DNA of 64,000 nt from an uncultured Methylopila sp. (GCA_902168115.1 CABHPB010000072.1:62001-126000), one strand, 5' to 3'. Positions 9,407 through 22,997 are shown, counted from the first letter of the stretch. Notes: generated by a model not told the origin, from the letters alone. Translations and numbers: made by a program.

Positions 9407-11550
9407 GTCTCGACGTCTCCCGGGCCTTCGGCCTTCGGCTTGGCGTTTCTTGACCGGCGGTTCGCCGCCGGCGCGACGGCCAGCAACAGGACCGCGCTCT
9501 GCGGACCGACATCGACCGTGTCGCCTGGCGCCGCGCGCTCGGCCATCTCGGGCTTGCCCGTGTCGATCAGGATCGTCGAAGGCAGCGCCGGGGCAGGCGC
9601 GACGAAGGAGACCGGAGCTTCGGTGGGGTTCAGCATCAGGGTCAGGATCGATACGGCGCCGTCGTCCCGCTGGGCGGCGCGGCGCAGGCTCAACGTGCGT
9701 TCCTCGTGATCGTTCCAGTCCTCCGAGCCAAGATCCTGACCGCGCTCGTCGAACCAGGCGATGTCGAGCACGCCCGCCGCAGGCTGCTCGCGGCCATGGA
9801 GGAACTGCTTGCAGCGCAGGATCGGGTGCTGGCGACGCAGCTCGGTCAGGCGCGCGACGAAGGCGACCAGCGCCTCGCCGTCCGGCGTCTCCGCGCGTCG
9901 CCAGTCGATCCACGAGGTCTCGTTGTCCTGCGCGTATGCGTTGTTGTTGCCGTGCTGCGTGCGGCCGAACTCGTCGCCGGCGAGCAGCATGGGCGTTCCT
10001 TGAGCGAAGAACAGCGTCGCCAGCATCGCCCGCTGCAGGCGTGTCCGGCGGGCGCGGATGGAGGGATCGGCTGTCGGGCCTTCGACGCCGCCGTTCGACG
10101 AGTAATTCTCCCCGTGGCCGTCGCGATTGTCCTCGCCATTGGCGAGGTTATGTCGTTGCACATAGGCCGTCGCGTCGGCGAGCGTGTAGCCGTCGTGGCT
10201 CGCGACGAAGTTGATCGACGCCCATGGCTTGCGCGAGCGCCGGTCGAACAGATCTGATGAACCGGCGAGCCGCGCCGCGAGCTCCGGGCGCTGGCCGGCG
10301 TCGCCGCGCCAGAACCGCCGCACGCTGTCGCGGTACTTGTCGTTCCACTCGGCGAAACCGGGCGGGTGGCCGCCGAGGTGGTAACCGCCGGGACCGATGT
10401 CCCACGGCTCCGAGATGAGCTTCACCCGGGAGAGCGTCGGGTCCTGCCGGACCGCGTCGAAGAAGCCCGAATTTGGATCGAAGCCGTGATCCTCCCGGCC
10501 GAGCGTGACGCCGAGATCGAAGCGGAAGCCGTCGACGTGATAGGCCTCAACCCAGTAGCGGAGCGAGTCCATCACCATCTGCAGCACGCGCGGATGGCTG
10601 AGATTGACGGTGTTGCCGCAGCCGGTGTCGTTGACGCAGCGGCGCCAGTCGTGGGCCTCCATCCGGTAGTAGCTGAGATTGTCGAGGCCGCGGAAGGAGA
10701 GCGTCGCGCCTTCCTCGCTGCCTTCGGCGGTGTGGTTATACACGACGTCGAGAAACACCTCGATCCCGGCCGCGTGCAGGCGGCGGATCGCGACCTTCAT
10801 CTCATTGAGCGAGCCGTCGGAGAGATAGCGCGGCTCGGGCGCGAAGAAGCCGATCGTGTTGTAGCCCCAGTAGTTGCGGAGCCCCATCTCGACGAGGCGG
10901 CGGTCCTGCACGAAGGCGTGGATCGGCAGCAGTTCGACGGCGGTGATCCCGAGCCGCTTGTAGTGCTCGATCATCGGCGGGCTCGCGAGCGCCGCGAAGG
11001 TGCCGCGCTCGTGCGGGCGGATGTCCGGCCGCAGCATCGTCAGCCCGCGGACATGGGCCTCGTAGATGACGGTCTCGTGCCAGGGAACGTTGGGCGGCCG
11101 GTCGTCGCCCCAGTTGAAGGCGTCGTCGACCACCACGGCCTTCGGCATGCCGGGCGCGGAGTCGCGCCGGTCAAAGGAGAGGTCCGCACGGGGGGAGTGC
11201 AGGCGGTAGCCGTAAAGCGCGTCCGACCAGCGCACCTCGCCGAAGACCTGCTTGGCGTAAGGGTCCAATAGCAGCTTGTTCGGATTGAAGCGGTGGCCGT
11301 GCTGCGGGTCGTAGCCGCCGTGCGCGCGGAAGCCGTAGAGCAGACCGGCGCGGGCGTCCGGCAGGTAGCCGTGGAACACCTCGTCGGTCTTCTCCGGCAG
11401 CGGCATGCGCGCGATCTCGCGCCGGCCGGACGGGTCGAACAGGCAGAGGTCGATCTGCTCGGCATGGGCGGAAAAGACGGCGAAGTTGACGCCGAGCCCG
11501 TCCCACGTTGCGCCGAGCGGGTAGGGCGAGCCTTCCTCCAGCGTGGTCAT
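9403..11550 (-). CDS. glgX: glycogen debranching enzyme GlgX (operon copy)
   Basis: Isoamylase-type GH13 enzyme that hydrolyses alpha-1,6 branches of glycogen. The 715-residue protein starts with a CBM48-like sandwich (residues 8-120), then the barrel with GFRFDLGVTLGRE (nucleophile Asp345), LISEPWDIGPGGY (acid Glu381) and ASHDGYTL (Asp453). The C-terminal tail (about 695-715) is basic and low in complexity. It begins the second half of the operon after an 85-base gap from glgB, and feeds linear chains to TreY/TreZ. A second glgX lies at 19714-21795. The two differ in sequence, so they are not a recent duplication. Confidence 0.95.
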   Translation of the reverse strand: MTTLEEGSPYPLGATWDGLGVNFAVFSAHAEQIDLCLFDPSGRREIARMPLPEKTDEVFHGYLPDARAGLLYGFRAHGGYDPQHGHRFNPNKLLLDPYAKQVFGEVRWSDALYGYRLHSPRADLSFDRRDSAPGMPKAVVVDDAFNWGDDRPPNVPWHETVIYEAHVRGLTMLRPDIRPHERGTFAALASPPMIEHYKRLGITAVELLPIHAFVQDRRLVEMGLRNYWGYNTIGFFAPEPRYLSDGSLNEMKVAIRRLHAAGIEVFLDVVYNHTAEGSEEGATLSFRGLDNLSYYRMEAHDWRRCVNDTGCGNTVNLSHPRVLQMVMDSLRYWVEAYHVDGFRFDLGVTLGREDHGFDPNSGFFDAVRQDPTLSRVKLISEPWDIGPGGYHLGGHPPGFAEWNDKYRDSVRRFWRGDAGQRPELAARLAGSSDLFDRRSRKPWASINFVASHDGYTLADATAYVQRHNLANGEDNRDGHGENYSSNGGVEGPTADPSIRARRTRLQRAMLATLFFAQGTPMLLAGDEFGRTQHGNNNAYAQDNETSWIDWRRAETPDGEALVAFVARLTELRRQHPILRCKQFLHGREQPAAGVLDIAWFDERGQDLGSEDWNDHEERTLSLRRAAQRDDGAVSILTLMLNPTEAPVSFVAPAPALPSTILIDTGKPEMAERAAPGDTVDVGPQSAVLLLAVAPAANRRSRNAKPKAEGPGDVET

Positions 11551-11635
11551 CGAGCCGGACGTTCAGAATCGGCGGCCCGCCGCAGCGGACCTCTCGCATC
11601 GCGCACGCAGTCTTCCCCCAAAGATCAGTCCGTCG

Positions 11636-13815
11636 TCACCCTGCGCGAAGCGCGATCACCGCGAGCGGGGGCAGCGACAGCAGCAGCGACTGCGCCTCGC
11701 CGTGGCTCTCGACCGGCGCGGTCTCGACCGCGCCCGAATTGCCGACGTTCGAGCCGCCATAGATCGCCGAATCCGTATTGATGATCTCGCTCCATCGGCC
11801 GGCCGTCGGAACGCCGATGCGATATTCGTGCCGCGGCACCGGCGTCATGTTAGCGACGACCAGGACCTGTGGGTCGCCGTTCTCGCCGAGGCGCCGGAAC
11901 GCGAAGACCGAGTTCGCGCGGTCGTCGCCGATCACCCAGCGGAAGCCGCTCTCCTCGCAGTCGCGCCGGTGGAGCGCCGGTTCCGCGGCATAGGTCCGGT
12001 TGAGGTCGCGCACGAGGCGCTGGACGCCGACATGCGCCGGATCGTCGATCGCCGGCCAGTCGACCTGACCGTCGTGGTTCCATTCGGTCCACTGGGCGAT
12101 CTCGCCGCCCATGAACAGCAGCTTCTTGCCGGGATGGCTCCACATCAGTCCATAGAGCGAGCGCAGGTTCGCGAACTTCTGCCAGGTGTCGCCCGGCATC
12201 TTGTTGATGAGCGAGCCCTTGCCGTGGACGACCTCGTCATGGCTGAGCGGCAGCACGAATTTTTCGGAGAAGGCGTAGACCAGCCCGAAGGTGATGCCGT
12301 CGTGGTTGTAGGAGCGGTAGATCGGGTTCTGCTCCATGTAGTTCAGCGTGTCGTGCATCCAGCCCATGTTCCACTTGTAGTGGAAGCCGAGCCCGCCCTC
12401 GGTGGTGGAGCGGGTGACGCCCGGCCAGGCGGTGGATTCCTCGGCGATGGTGATCGCGCCCGGCACGCGCTCGCGCACCACGGCGTTGAAGTGCTGGAGG
12501 AAGCCGATCGCCTCGAGGTTCTCGCGGCCGCCGAGATGGTTCGGCACCCACTCGCCTTCCTTGCGGGAGTAGTCGCGGTAGAGCATCGAGGCGACGGCGT
12601 CGACGCGCAGCCCGTCGACATGGAACTGCTCGAGCCAGTGCAGGCCGCTCGCGATCAGGAAGTTCTGCACCTCGCGGCGCCCGAAATTGTAGATCGCGGT
12701 GTTCCAGTCGATGTGGAACCCCTCGCGCGGGTCGGCGTGCTCGTAGAGCGGCGTGCCGTCGAAGCGGTAGAGCCCGTGAGGGTCGGTCGGGAAATGCGCC
12801 GGCACCCAGTCGACCACGACGCCGACGCCGGCCGCATGGGCGGCGTCCACGAAGCGCGCGAAGTCGTCCGGCGAGCCGTAACGGCCGGTCGGCGCGAACA
12901 GGCCGAGCGGCTGGTAGCCCCACGAGCCTCCGAACGGATGCTCGGCGACCGGCAGCAGCTCGATATGGGTGAAGCCCATCTGCGCGGCGTAGGGGATCAG
13001 CTTCTCGATCGCGAAGCTCCAGTCGACCTGACGGCCGTCCTTGAGCCACGAGCCGAGATGAACCTCGTAGAAGGACAGCGGCTTGTCGGGCGCGCTGCTC
13101 TGGCCGCGCGCGGCCATCCAGGCGTCGTCCGTCCAGGCGTAGGCCTGCGGTCCCGCGACCACCGAGGCGGTGCCCGGCGCGCTCTCGGCGGACTTGGCCA
13201 CCGGGTCGGCCTTGTCGGCGAGCGGCGCGCCGTCCGGGCCGTTGATCGCGAACTTGTATCGCTCGCCGGCCTTGAGGCCTGGAACGAACAGCTCCCACAC
13301 GCCCGACGGGAAACGCACGCGCATCGGGTGGCGGCGACGGTCCCAGGTGTTGAAGTCGCCGACGATCGCGACGCGCTTGGCGTTGGGCGCCCAGACGGCG
13401 AAGCGCACACCCTCGACGCCGTCGATGCTCATCACATTGGCGCCGAGCGCCGACGCCAGCTCGAAATGGCGGCTCTCGCCAAGCAGGTGCAGGTCGAGCT
13501 CGCCGAGCAGCAGGCTGAAAGAATAGGGGTCGGCGCTTTCCTGCGTGACGCCGCCGGGCCAGCGGATCTTCAGCCGGTAGGGATCGACTCCCCGCACGGG
13601 GCCCTCGAACACGCCGGTGCCGTCGATCTCCGCGAGAGTCCCGATCACGGCGCCGGAGCCGGCGTCGATCGCCTCGACGCTTTCGGCGCCGGGCAGCACG
13701 GCGCGGATATACGGCCCGTCTCCGTCGTCGTGACGGCCAAGCACGGCGAACGGATCGGCGTGCGATCCATCGGCGAGGCGTTTCAGGGCTGCGCGGTCGA
13801 TGCTTGTGGTCATGG

Positions 13816-13819
<4 letters not shown>
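11636..13819 (-). CDS. glgB: 1,4-alpha-glucan branching enzyme GlgB
   Basis: Forms alpha-1,6 branches in glycogen-like glucan. The 727-residue protein has two N-terminal carbohydrate-binding sandwiches (about 20-110 and 125-230), as in full-length bacterial GlgB. The GH13 barrel carries [10 protein letters not shown] (nucleophile Asp407), ITIAEEST (acid Glu460) and [12 protein letters not shown] (Asp528). The ATG at 13819 overlaps the stop of the treS-maltokinase gene (ATGA); a second in-frame ATG lies two codons in. It acts directly after GlgE, branching the linear chains GlgE makes. Confidence 0.97.
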
Positions 13820-17126
<3,307 letters not shown>

Positions 17127-17130
<4 letters not shown>

Positions 17131-19127
17131 ATGGTCGCTCCAAGCGGCGCGCGCAGGCGCCAGACGTGGAACGGCAGCTCGTGCGGGTTCACGTAGATCG
17201 AGTGGTTCTTGCCGGTCAGCGTGAAGGCGTTTCCGCGCATCAGGTCCTCGACCTCGAGCGTGCCGTCGTCGGGCAGGTCGAACTCCCAGAGCGGCAGCTC
17301 GTAGCCGGCGTTGCGCTCGGAGAACGGATCGAGCGAGACGAACACGAAGATCATGTCCTCGAGCGCCGCGCCGTCGATGCTTCGCCGGCCCTTGCCGAAG
17401 CAGAGGATCTGGTCGTCGAAGCAGTTGAAGAACTTCACGTCGAGATGGCTGTGCAGCGCCGGGTTTTCCCGGCGGATGCGGTTCAGCCGCGTGATCTCCT
17501 GGATGATGTTGCCGGGCTGGTTCCAGTTGCGGACCCGGATCTCGTACTTCTCGCTGTCGAGATACTCTTCCTTGCCCGGAAGGGCGGCGCTCTCGCAGAT
17601 CTCGAAGCCGTTATACATGCCCCACAGGCCCGACAGCGTGGTCGCGAGCGCGGCGCGGATCAGGAAGCCCGGACGGCCTGACGTCTGCAGGAAATACGGG
17701 TTGATGTCCGGCGTGTTGACGAAGAAATGCGGCCGGAAGAAATCCTTCGGCGCCGTCGTCGACAGCTCGGTCAGGTACTCGGCGATCTCGTGCTTGTGGT
17801 TGCGCCAGGTGAAGTAGGTGTAGGACTGCGAATAGCCGACCTTGGCGAGGCGATACATCACCTTCGGGCGCGTGAACGCCTCCGACAGGAAGATCGCGTC
17901 CGGGTGCTTGGCCTTCACTTCGGCGATCATCCACTCCCAGAACGGGAACGGCTTGGTGTGCGGATTGTCGACCCGGAAGGTCTTCACGCCCTCCGAGGCC
18001 CAGAACAGCACGACGTCGCGCAGCGCCTCCCAGAGGCCCGGCTCGGCGTCGGGGCCGTAGAAGTCGACATTGACGATGTCCTGGTACTTCTTCGGCGGGT
18101 TCTCGGCGTATTTCATCGAGCCGTCGGGCCGCCACTTGAACCAGCCCGGCTGCTCCTTCAGCCACGGATGGTCCGGCGAGCACTGGATCGCGAAGTCGAG
18201 CGCGATCTCCATGCCGTTCTCTGCGGCCGCCGCCACCAGCGCGCGGAAATCCTCGAGCGTGCCGAGCTGCGGGTGGATCGCGTCGTGGCCGCCCTCGGCG
18301 GCGCCGATCGCATAGGGGCTGCCGACGTCCTCGGGACCGGGCGTCAGGGTGTTGTTCGGGCCCTTGCGGTTGGTCTGGCCGATCGGGTGGATCGGCGGGA
18401 AGTAGAGCACGTCGAAGCCCATGTCGCGGATCTGCGGTAGGCGGCGGATGACGTCGCGGAACGTGCCGTGCTTCAGCGGGTCGCCGCTTTCGGAGCGCGG
18501 GAACAGCTCGTACCAGCTCGCGTATCCGGCCTGGATGCGCTCGACCTCGAGCGGAAACGGCTCGGTCTGCGTGCGATGTGCGCGCGGATCGGCGGCCTTG
18601 GCGGCCGCGGCGGTCGCCGACGACAGCAGTTCGGCGACGCGCCCGCCGGTGTCGGCGGGCCGGGTGCGCAGGACGATGTCCGCGACCGGACGGGCGTCCT
18701 CCGCGTCCGCGGCGGCGGCGTGCTCCTCGAGCATCTGCAGCCCCTCGTCGGTCTCGAGCTTCACGTCGAGCCCGGCGTCCCGCTTCTTCGTCAGGTCGCG
18801 GCGAAACGTCCCAAAGTCGTCCCACCAGGCCTCGATCGCGAACTCATGCGCGCCGATGACGCCCGGCGTGAAGCTCGCGCTCCAGCGATCGTTGACGAGC
18901 TCGTGCATCGTCGCGCGGCTCCAGTCGCCGGACCCTTCGCGTCGCCAGAGAACCTCGGCTTTGAGGACTTCGTGGCCGTCGGCGAAGATGTCGGCTTCGA
19001 TCGTGAGGGGGCGGCCGACGATCGTCTTCACGGGGAAGCGCCCGCCGTCGACGGTCGGCGTGATCGACTCGATCGCGATCCGCGGGCGCTCCGTCGCGGC
19101 GGCTGCCTCGGAGGAGGCTTTCAGCAT
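17127..19127 (-). CDS. glgE: alpha-1,4-glucan:maltose-1-phosphate maltosyltransferase GlgE
   Basis: Extends linear alpha-1,4-glucan using maltose-1-phosphate. The chosen product has 666 residues, the usual size. Domain order: N-terminal sandwich (about 14-125), helical insert, GH13 barrel with TFRVDNPHTKP (nucleophile Asp387), FLSEAFTRP (Glu416) and VNTPDINP (Asp474), C-terminal sandwich. The frame extends to an ATG at 19229, but I chose the ATG at 19127 because CGGAG lies 6-10 bases before it, while the upstream ATGs at 19229, 19214 and 19151 lack a ribosome site. It is the first gene of the seven-gene operon. Confidence 0.96.
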
Positions 19128-19201
19128 GCGTGGCTCCGGTTGATCGTGCATTGATTCGGCTGAATTCTGTGCCCTGAAGCTGGCGGCGCGGTCCCCTGTC
19201 C

Positions 19202-19226
19202 GGAACTTAGACATCGGTCGCCGGTT
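19202..19226 (+). promoter_or_regulatory. EcfG-like general stress promoter (one mismatch) before the DUF2934 gene
   Basis: GGAAC (19202-19206), a 16-base spacer, then GGTT (19223-19226). The alphaproteobacterial general stress sigma factor EcfG is known to use GGAAC-N16/17-CGTT, so only one -10 base differs. The position suits a start about 35 bases before the ribosome site of the gene at 19267. Functional assignment is inference. Confidence 0.35.
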
Positions 19227-19266
19227 CATTCCGACAACCCCTTTGGAACCTTTCAGGAGGGCGCAG

Positions 19267-19605
19267 ATGGGCGATCGCGAGACGCGAATCCGGGACGAGG
19301 CCTACCGAATCTGGGTCGAGGCCGGCCGTCCCGACGGCGACGATCATCGCTACTGGTACGAGGCCGAGAAACGGGTCGACGCGAGCGACAGATCCGGCGG
19401 CAAGACCCGGACGGTGAGGGTCGTGGCGCAGAGCGCGGCGAACGCCGGCGTCGCGGCGCCGGTCGCAAAGCCCGTCGCCAAATCGGCCGCCAAGCCGGGC
19501 AAGGGCGCGCCGGTCGACGTCGCGCCGGCGAAGGGTCCGAAGTCGCCGTCGCGCAAGCCCACGTCCAAGCCCACGTCCAAGCCCCCATCCAAGCCGAAGG
19601 CCTGA
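19267..19605 (+). CDS. DUF2934 domain protein with Lys/Pro/Ala-rich tail
   Basis: The 112-residue product has an N-terminal DUF2934 block (IRDEAYRIWVEAGRPDG, then YWYEAEKRV, residues 7-36), followed by a disordered basic tail rich in Lys, Ala and Pro that ends in KPTSKPTSKPPSKPKA. The ATG at 19267 has AGGAGG 6-12 bases upstream; an upstream start at 19243 lacks one. DUF2934 proteins are small alphaproteobacterial proteins of unknown role, and the tail resembles those of nucleic-acid-binding or abundant stress proteins. It lies divergently from glgE and upstream of a second glgX, behind an EcfG-like promoter, which suggests a stress-related role (inference). Confidence 0.85.
   Translation: MGDRETRIRDEAYRIWVEAGRPDGDDHRYWYEAEKRVDASDRSGGKTRTVRVVAQSAANAGVAAPVAKPVAKSAAKPGKGAPVDVAPAKGPKSPSRKPTSKPTSKPPSKPKA
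19558..19600 (+). repeat. short tandem repeat in the DUF2934 gene tail
   Basis: Units of about 12 bases (CCCACGTCCAAG and variants) repeat three to four times and encode the K-P-T-S-type motif. Such runs vary in copy number by slippage without breaking the frame. Confidence 0.6.
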
Positions 19606-19634
19606 CCGGCCCCGGCGGCGGCGCGCGGACCAAG

Positions 19635-19659
19635 GGAACGGTCCGCCTCCTGCGCCGTT
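19635..19659 (+). promoter_or_regulatory. consensus EcfG stress promoter before the second glgX
   Basis: GGAAC (19635-19639), exactly 16 bases, then CGTT (19656-19659), followed by a T/C-rich stretch. This is a perfect match to the consensus GGAAC-N16/17-CGTT of the general stress sigma factor EcfG. A purine-rich AGCAGGGGGA at about 19679-19688 would be the ribosome site in the leader. Confidence 0.65.
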
Positions 19660-19713
19660 TCTTTCGCGGCGCAACATCAGCAGGGGGACGGGCGCGCGCG
19701 CCCGGCGAATCCG

Positions 19714-21795
19714 ATCGCTACGACCACCGACATCAGGACCGATCGCCACGTCGAAGCGGGGCGTCCGAACAGGCTTGGCGCGACCTTCGACGGCGAAGGC
19801 ACCAATTTCGCGCTGTTCTCGGCCCATGCCGAGCGCGTGGAGCTCTGCCTGTTCGACGACAGGGGGAACGAGGTCGAGCGGGTCGAACTGCCGGAATATT
19901 CCGACGAGATCTGGCACGGCTACCTGCCGGGCGTCACGCCCGGCCAGCTCTACGGCTACCGCGTCCACGGACCCTACCGGCCCGAAGACGGCCACCGGTT
20001 CAATCCGAACAAGCTGCTGATCGACCCTTACGCCAAGTCGCTGGTGGGCACGATCGCGTGGAACGACGCCCACTTCGGCTACAAGCTCGACGACGAGGCC
20101 AAGGACCTGTCCTTCGACGAGCGCGATTCAGCGCCGTTCACGCCCAAATGCGAGGTCGCCGACACCGCGTTCGACTGGGGCAAGGACGTCAAGCCCGAGA
20201 TCCCATGGGACCGTACGGTGTTCTACGAGACCCACGTGCGCGGCTACACGATGCTGCACCCGGACGTGCCCGAGGACATCCGCGGCACGTTCGACGGGCT
20301 GAGCCACAAGGCGGTGGTCGACCACATCAAGGCGCTCGGCGTCACCTCGGTCGAGCTGCTGCCGATCCACGCCTTCCTCGACGACCAGCACCTCGAGGCC
20401 AAGGGGCTGAAGAACTTCTGGGGCTACAACTCGATCGCCTTCTTCGCGCCGATGGCGCGCTACGCCGGCCACGGCGAGAAGTCGGGCCGGGCGCGGCTCG
20501 CGAGCTTCAAGCACCTCGTCCGCACCTTCCACAACGCCGGGATCGAGGTGATCCTCGACGTCGTCTACAACCACACGGCCGAGGGCAACGAGCTCGGGCC
20601 GACGCTCTCCTTCAAGGGCATCGACAACCTCAGCTACTACCGCACGATGCCGGACGAGCATCGCTACTACATCAATGACACCGGCACCGGGAACACGGTG
20701 AACACCAGCCATCCGCGCGTGCTGCAGATGGTCACCGACTCGCTGCGCTACTGGGTGGAGGAGTGCCATGTCGACGGCTTCCGCTTCGACCTCGGCACGA
20801 TCCTCGGCCGCGAGCCGGGCGGGTTCGATCCGCGCGGCGGCTTCTTCGACGCGGTCAACCAGGACCCGACGCTGCGGCAGGTGAAGCTGATCGGCGAGCC
20901 GTGGGACATCGGCCCCGGCGGCTACCAGGTCGGCGGCTTTCCCTCAGGCTGGGCGGAATGGAACGACAAGTATCGCGATACGGTGCGCGACTACTGGAAG
21001 TCGGGCTCCGGCGCGATGGGCGACCTCGCCGCCCGCGTTCTGGGCTCGGGCGACGTCTACGACCAGCGCGGCCGCCGGCCGTGGGCGACCGTTAATTTCA
21101 TCGCCGCCCATGACGGTTTCACCCTGCACGACCTCGTCTCCTACAACGACAAGCACAACGAGGCGAACGGCGAGGACAACAAGGACGGCCACTCCGACAA
21201 CCGCAGCTACAATTACGGCTTCGAGGGCGAGACCGACGACGAGGGGATCGTCGCGACGCGCGAGCGCCAGAAGCGCAACTTCCTCGCCACGCTCCTGTTC
21301 AGCCACGGCACGCCGATGATCCTCGCCGGCGACGAGTTCGGCCGCACCCAGCAGGGCAACAACAACGGCTATGCCCAAGACAGCGAGATCTCCTGGGTCA
21401 ACTGGGATCTCAACGAGAACAACCAGAAACTGCTCGCCTTCACGCAGAAGCTGGTGAAACTGCGGGCCGAAAACCCGATCCTGCGCCGCTCGAGCTTCCG
21501 CGACGGCATGGTCATCGAGTGGATCAACCCGAACGGCGGGCCGCAGACGGAAGAAGCCTGGCGCGACCCCGGCGCGGACTGCATCGGCCTGAAGCTGCAG
21601 ACGCAGGATGGCGCGAGCGCCTTCGTGATCTTCAACAGCCATGACGGCGTCGTGCCGTTCACGCTCCCCGACCGCGCGGGCGAGCGACCGTGGACCGTGA
21701 AGGTCGACACCGAGCGCCCGGAGGAGGACGAACGCGACGTCGCCGGCGGCGCGACGATCGACGTGCCCGGCCGGTCGCTGCTGCTGATGATGTGA
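19714..21795 (+). CDS. glgX: second glycogen debranching enzyme GlgX, start codon abnormal
   Basis: Isoamylase-type GH13 enzyme with GFRFDLGTILGRE (nucleophile, residue 359 from the chosen start), LIGEPWDIGPGGY (acid, 395) and AAHDGFTL. Conserved GlgX sequence (RPNRLGATFDGEG, then TNFALFSAHAE) begins at about 19762. However, no ATG, GTG or TTG occurs in this frame between the preceding stop (19603) and a GTG at 19837, which would cut off the start of the CBM48 domain. I place the start at ATC 19714 (reads as xATTTDIRTD) as the likeliest equivalent of the family N-terminus, giving 693 residues. The alternative is GTG 19837 (652 residues). A perfect EcfG promoter lies upstream. See findings. 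Confidence 0.85.
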   Translation: MATTTDIRTDRHVEAGRPNRLGATFDGEGTNFALFSAHAERVELCLFDDRGNEVERVELPEYSDEIWHGYLPGVTPGQLYGYRVHGPYRPEDGHRFNPNKLLIDPYAKSLVGTIAWNDAHFGYKLDDEAKDLSFDERDSAPFTPKCEVADTAFDWGKDVKPEIPWDRTVFYETHVRGYTMLHPDVPEDIRGTFDGLSHKAVVDHIKALGVTSVELLPIHAFLDDQHLEAKGLKNFWGYNSIAFFAPMARYAGHGEKSGRARLASFKHLVRTFHNAGIEVILDVVYNHTAEGNELGPTLSFKGIDNLSYYRTMPDEHRYYINDTGTGNTVNTSHPRVLQMVTDSLRYWVEECHVDGFRFDLGTILGREPGGFDPRGGFFDAVNQDPTLRQVKLIGEPWDIGPGGYQVGGFPSGWAEWNDKYRDTVRDYWKSGSGAMGDLAARVLGSGDVYDQRGRRPWATVNFIAAHDGFTLHDLVSYNDKHNEANGEDNKDGHSDNRSYNYGFEGETDDEGIVATRERQKRNFLATLLFSHGTPMILAGDEFGRTQQGNNNGYAQDSEISWVNWDLNENNQKLLAFTQKLVKLRAENPILRRSSFRDGMVIEWINPNGGPQTEEAWRDPGADCIGLKLQTQDGASAFVIFNSHDGVVPFTLPDRAGERPWTVKVDTERPEEDERDVAGGATIDVPGRSLLLMM

Positions 21796-21799
21796 CGGG

Positions 21800-21820
21800 G
21801 CGCCCGGATCAGCCGGGCGC
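21800..21820 (+). terminator. hairpin after the second glgX
   Basis: A perfect 8-bp GC stem (21800-21807 with 21813-21820, 5-base loop) begins 5 bases past the glgX stop. There is no T-run, so it may act as a weak or Rho-assisted terminator or as a 3' stabiliser. Confidence 0.5.
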
Positions 21821-22141
21821 ATCCACGCTGCAGAAAACTCCCGGGATCGCGGCGGACGTCACGCGGGTCGCCGGCAGGGAGCTTTCGCCGCGCGGGGGCC
21901 GCAGCGAATCGCCGGCTGGTGGGCGGCGGATCCGCCGTCAGGCCTGATCGTCCTTGGCCCGCGCCTCCCCCAGAGCGCGGAGCGGGCGACAACAGGGCGC
22001 GCGGGGGCCGCGTTGTGCGCGGATGCGTGATCGGATAGGTTCCGCGCTCGCGCGATGTCGGCCCGGACGGCCGACGACCCGAATTCGCGCGCGCCGGACG
22101 AGACGCCCATCCGGTCGGGCCACACACACCGGCAAGGTGAT
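21821..22141. other. intergenic region before purC
   Basis: About 320 GC-rich bases without a convincing gene. It contains a 12-base palindrome, GGCGGATCCGCC, near 21928. The purC promoter must lie here but I see no clear hexamer pair, and no PurR-type or guanine-riboswitch-like structure is evident. Confidence 0.4.
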
Positions 22142-22945
22142 ATGGATTTCCTCAAGCCACGGTATACGCCGATGAACCGCCGCCGCCGCATCTACGAAGG
22201 CAAGGCGAAGGTCCTCTATGAGGGCCCCGAGCCCGGCACGCTGATTCAGCACTTCAAGGACGACGCGACCGCCTTCAACGCCAAGAAGCACGAAATCATC
22301 GACGGCAAGGGCGTGCTGAACAACAGGATCTCGGAATACATCTTCCAGAACCTGAACGACATCGGCGTGCCGACGCACTTCATCCGCCGGCTGAACATGC
22401 GCGAGCAGCTGATCCGCGAAGTCGAGATCATCCCGCTCGAGGTGGTGGTGCGCAACGTCGCCGCCGGCTCGCTCGCGACCAAGCTCGGCCTCGAGGAAGG
22501 CACCCAGCTGCCGCGCTCGATCATCGAGTTCTACTACAAGAACGACCAGCTGAACGATCCGATGGTCTCCGAAGAGCACGTCACGGCCTTCGGCTGGGCG
22601 AGCCCGCAGGAGATCGACGACATCATGGCGCTGGCCATCCGCGTCAACGACTTCCTCTCCGGCCTGTTCCTCGGCGTCGGCATCCGTCTCGTCGACTTCA
22701 AGATGGAGACCGGCCGGCTCTGGGAGAACGACACGGTGCGCATCGTCGTCGCCGACGAGATCTCGCCGGACTCCTGCCGTTTGTGGGACATCAAGTCGAA
22801 CGACAAGCTCGACAAGGACCGCTTTCGCCGCGACATGGGCGGCCTCGTCGAGGCCTATTCCGAGGTCGCGCGCCGTCTCGGCATCCTGCCCGAGTCCGAG
22901 GTCCCGACCGGCCGCGGGCCGGTGCTGGTGACGTCGAAGGACTGA
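22142..22945 (+). CDS. purC: phosphoribosylaminoimidazole-succinocarboxamide synthase PurC
   Basis: Purine biosynthesis: joins aspartate to CAIR with ATP to give SAICAR. The product (267 residues from this start) shows the SAICAR synthetase start [16 protein letters not shown], the FKDDATAFN motif and [12 protein letters not shown] chose ATG 22142 because AAGGTGA lies immediately upstream. ATG 22172 ([10 protein letters not shown]), giving 257 residues, is the commoner family start but lacks a ribosome site. It heads a plus-strand purine cluster with purS, purQ and purL further right. A strong hairpin follows the stop. Confidence 0.97.
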   Translation: MDFLKPRYTPMNRRRRIYEGKAKVLYEGPEPGTLIQHFKDDATAFNAKKHEIIDGKGVLNNRISEYIFQNLNDIGVPTHFIRRLNMREQLIREVEIIPLEVVVRNVAAGSLATKLGLEEGTQLPRSIIEFYYKNDQLNDPMVSEEHVTAFGWASPQEIDDIMALAIRVNDFLSGLFLGVGIRLVDFKMETGRLWENDTVRIVVADEISPDSCRLWDIKSNDKLDKDRFRRDMGGLVEAYSEVARRLGILPESEVPTGRGPVLVTSKD

Positions 22946-22955
22946 CTGTATCTGC

Positions 22956-22991
22956 TTCGCCGGGTGGGCGCTACGGCGCCCACCCGGCGAA
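22956..22991. terminator. bidirectional hairpin between purC and the TonB-like gene
   Basis: A perfect 16-bp stem (22956-22971 with 22976-22991) closes a 4-base TACG loop. It lies between two convergent genes ending at 22945 and 22998. No long T-run is present, but the stem is strong enough to serve both strands. Confidence 0.8.
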
Positions 22992-22997
22992 AGCTCT

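Noticed and set aside
21796-22141. Riboswitch before purC
   Set aside because: I saw only short GC palindromes; no purine, SAM or ZTP motif could be recognised.
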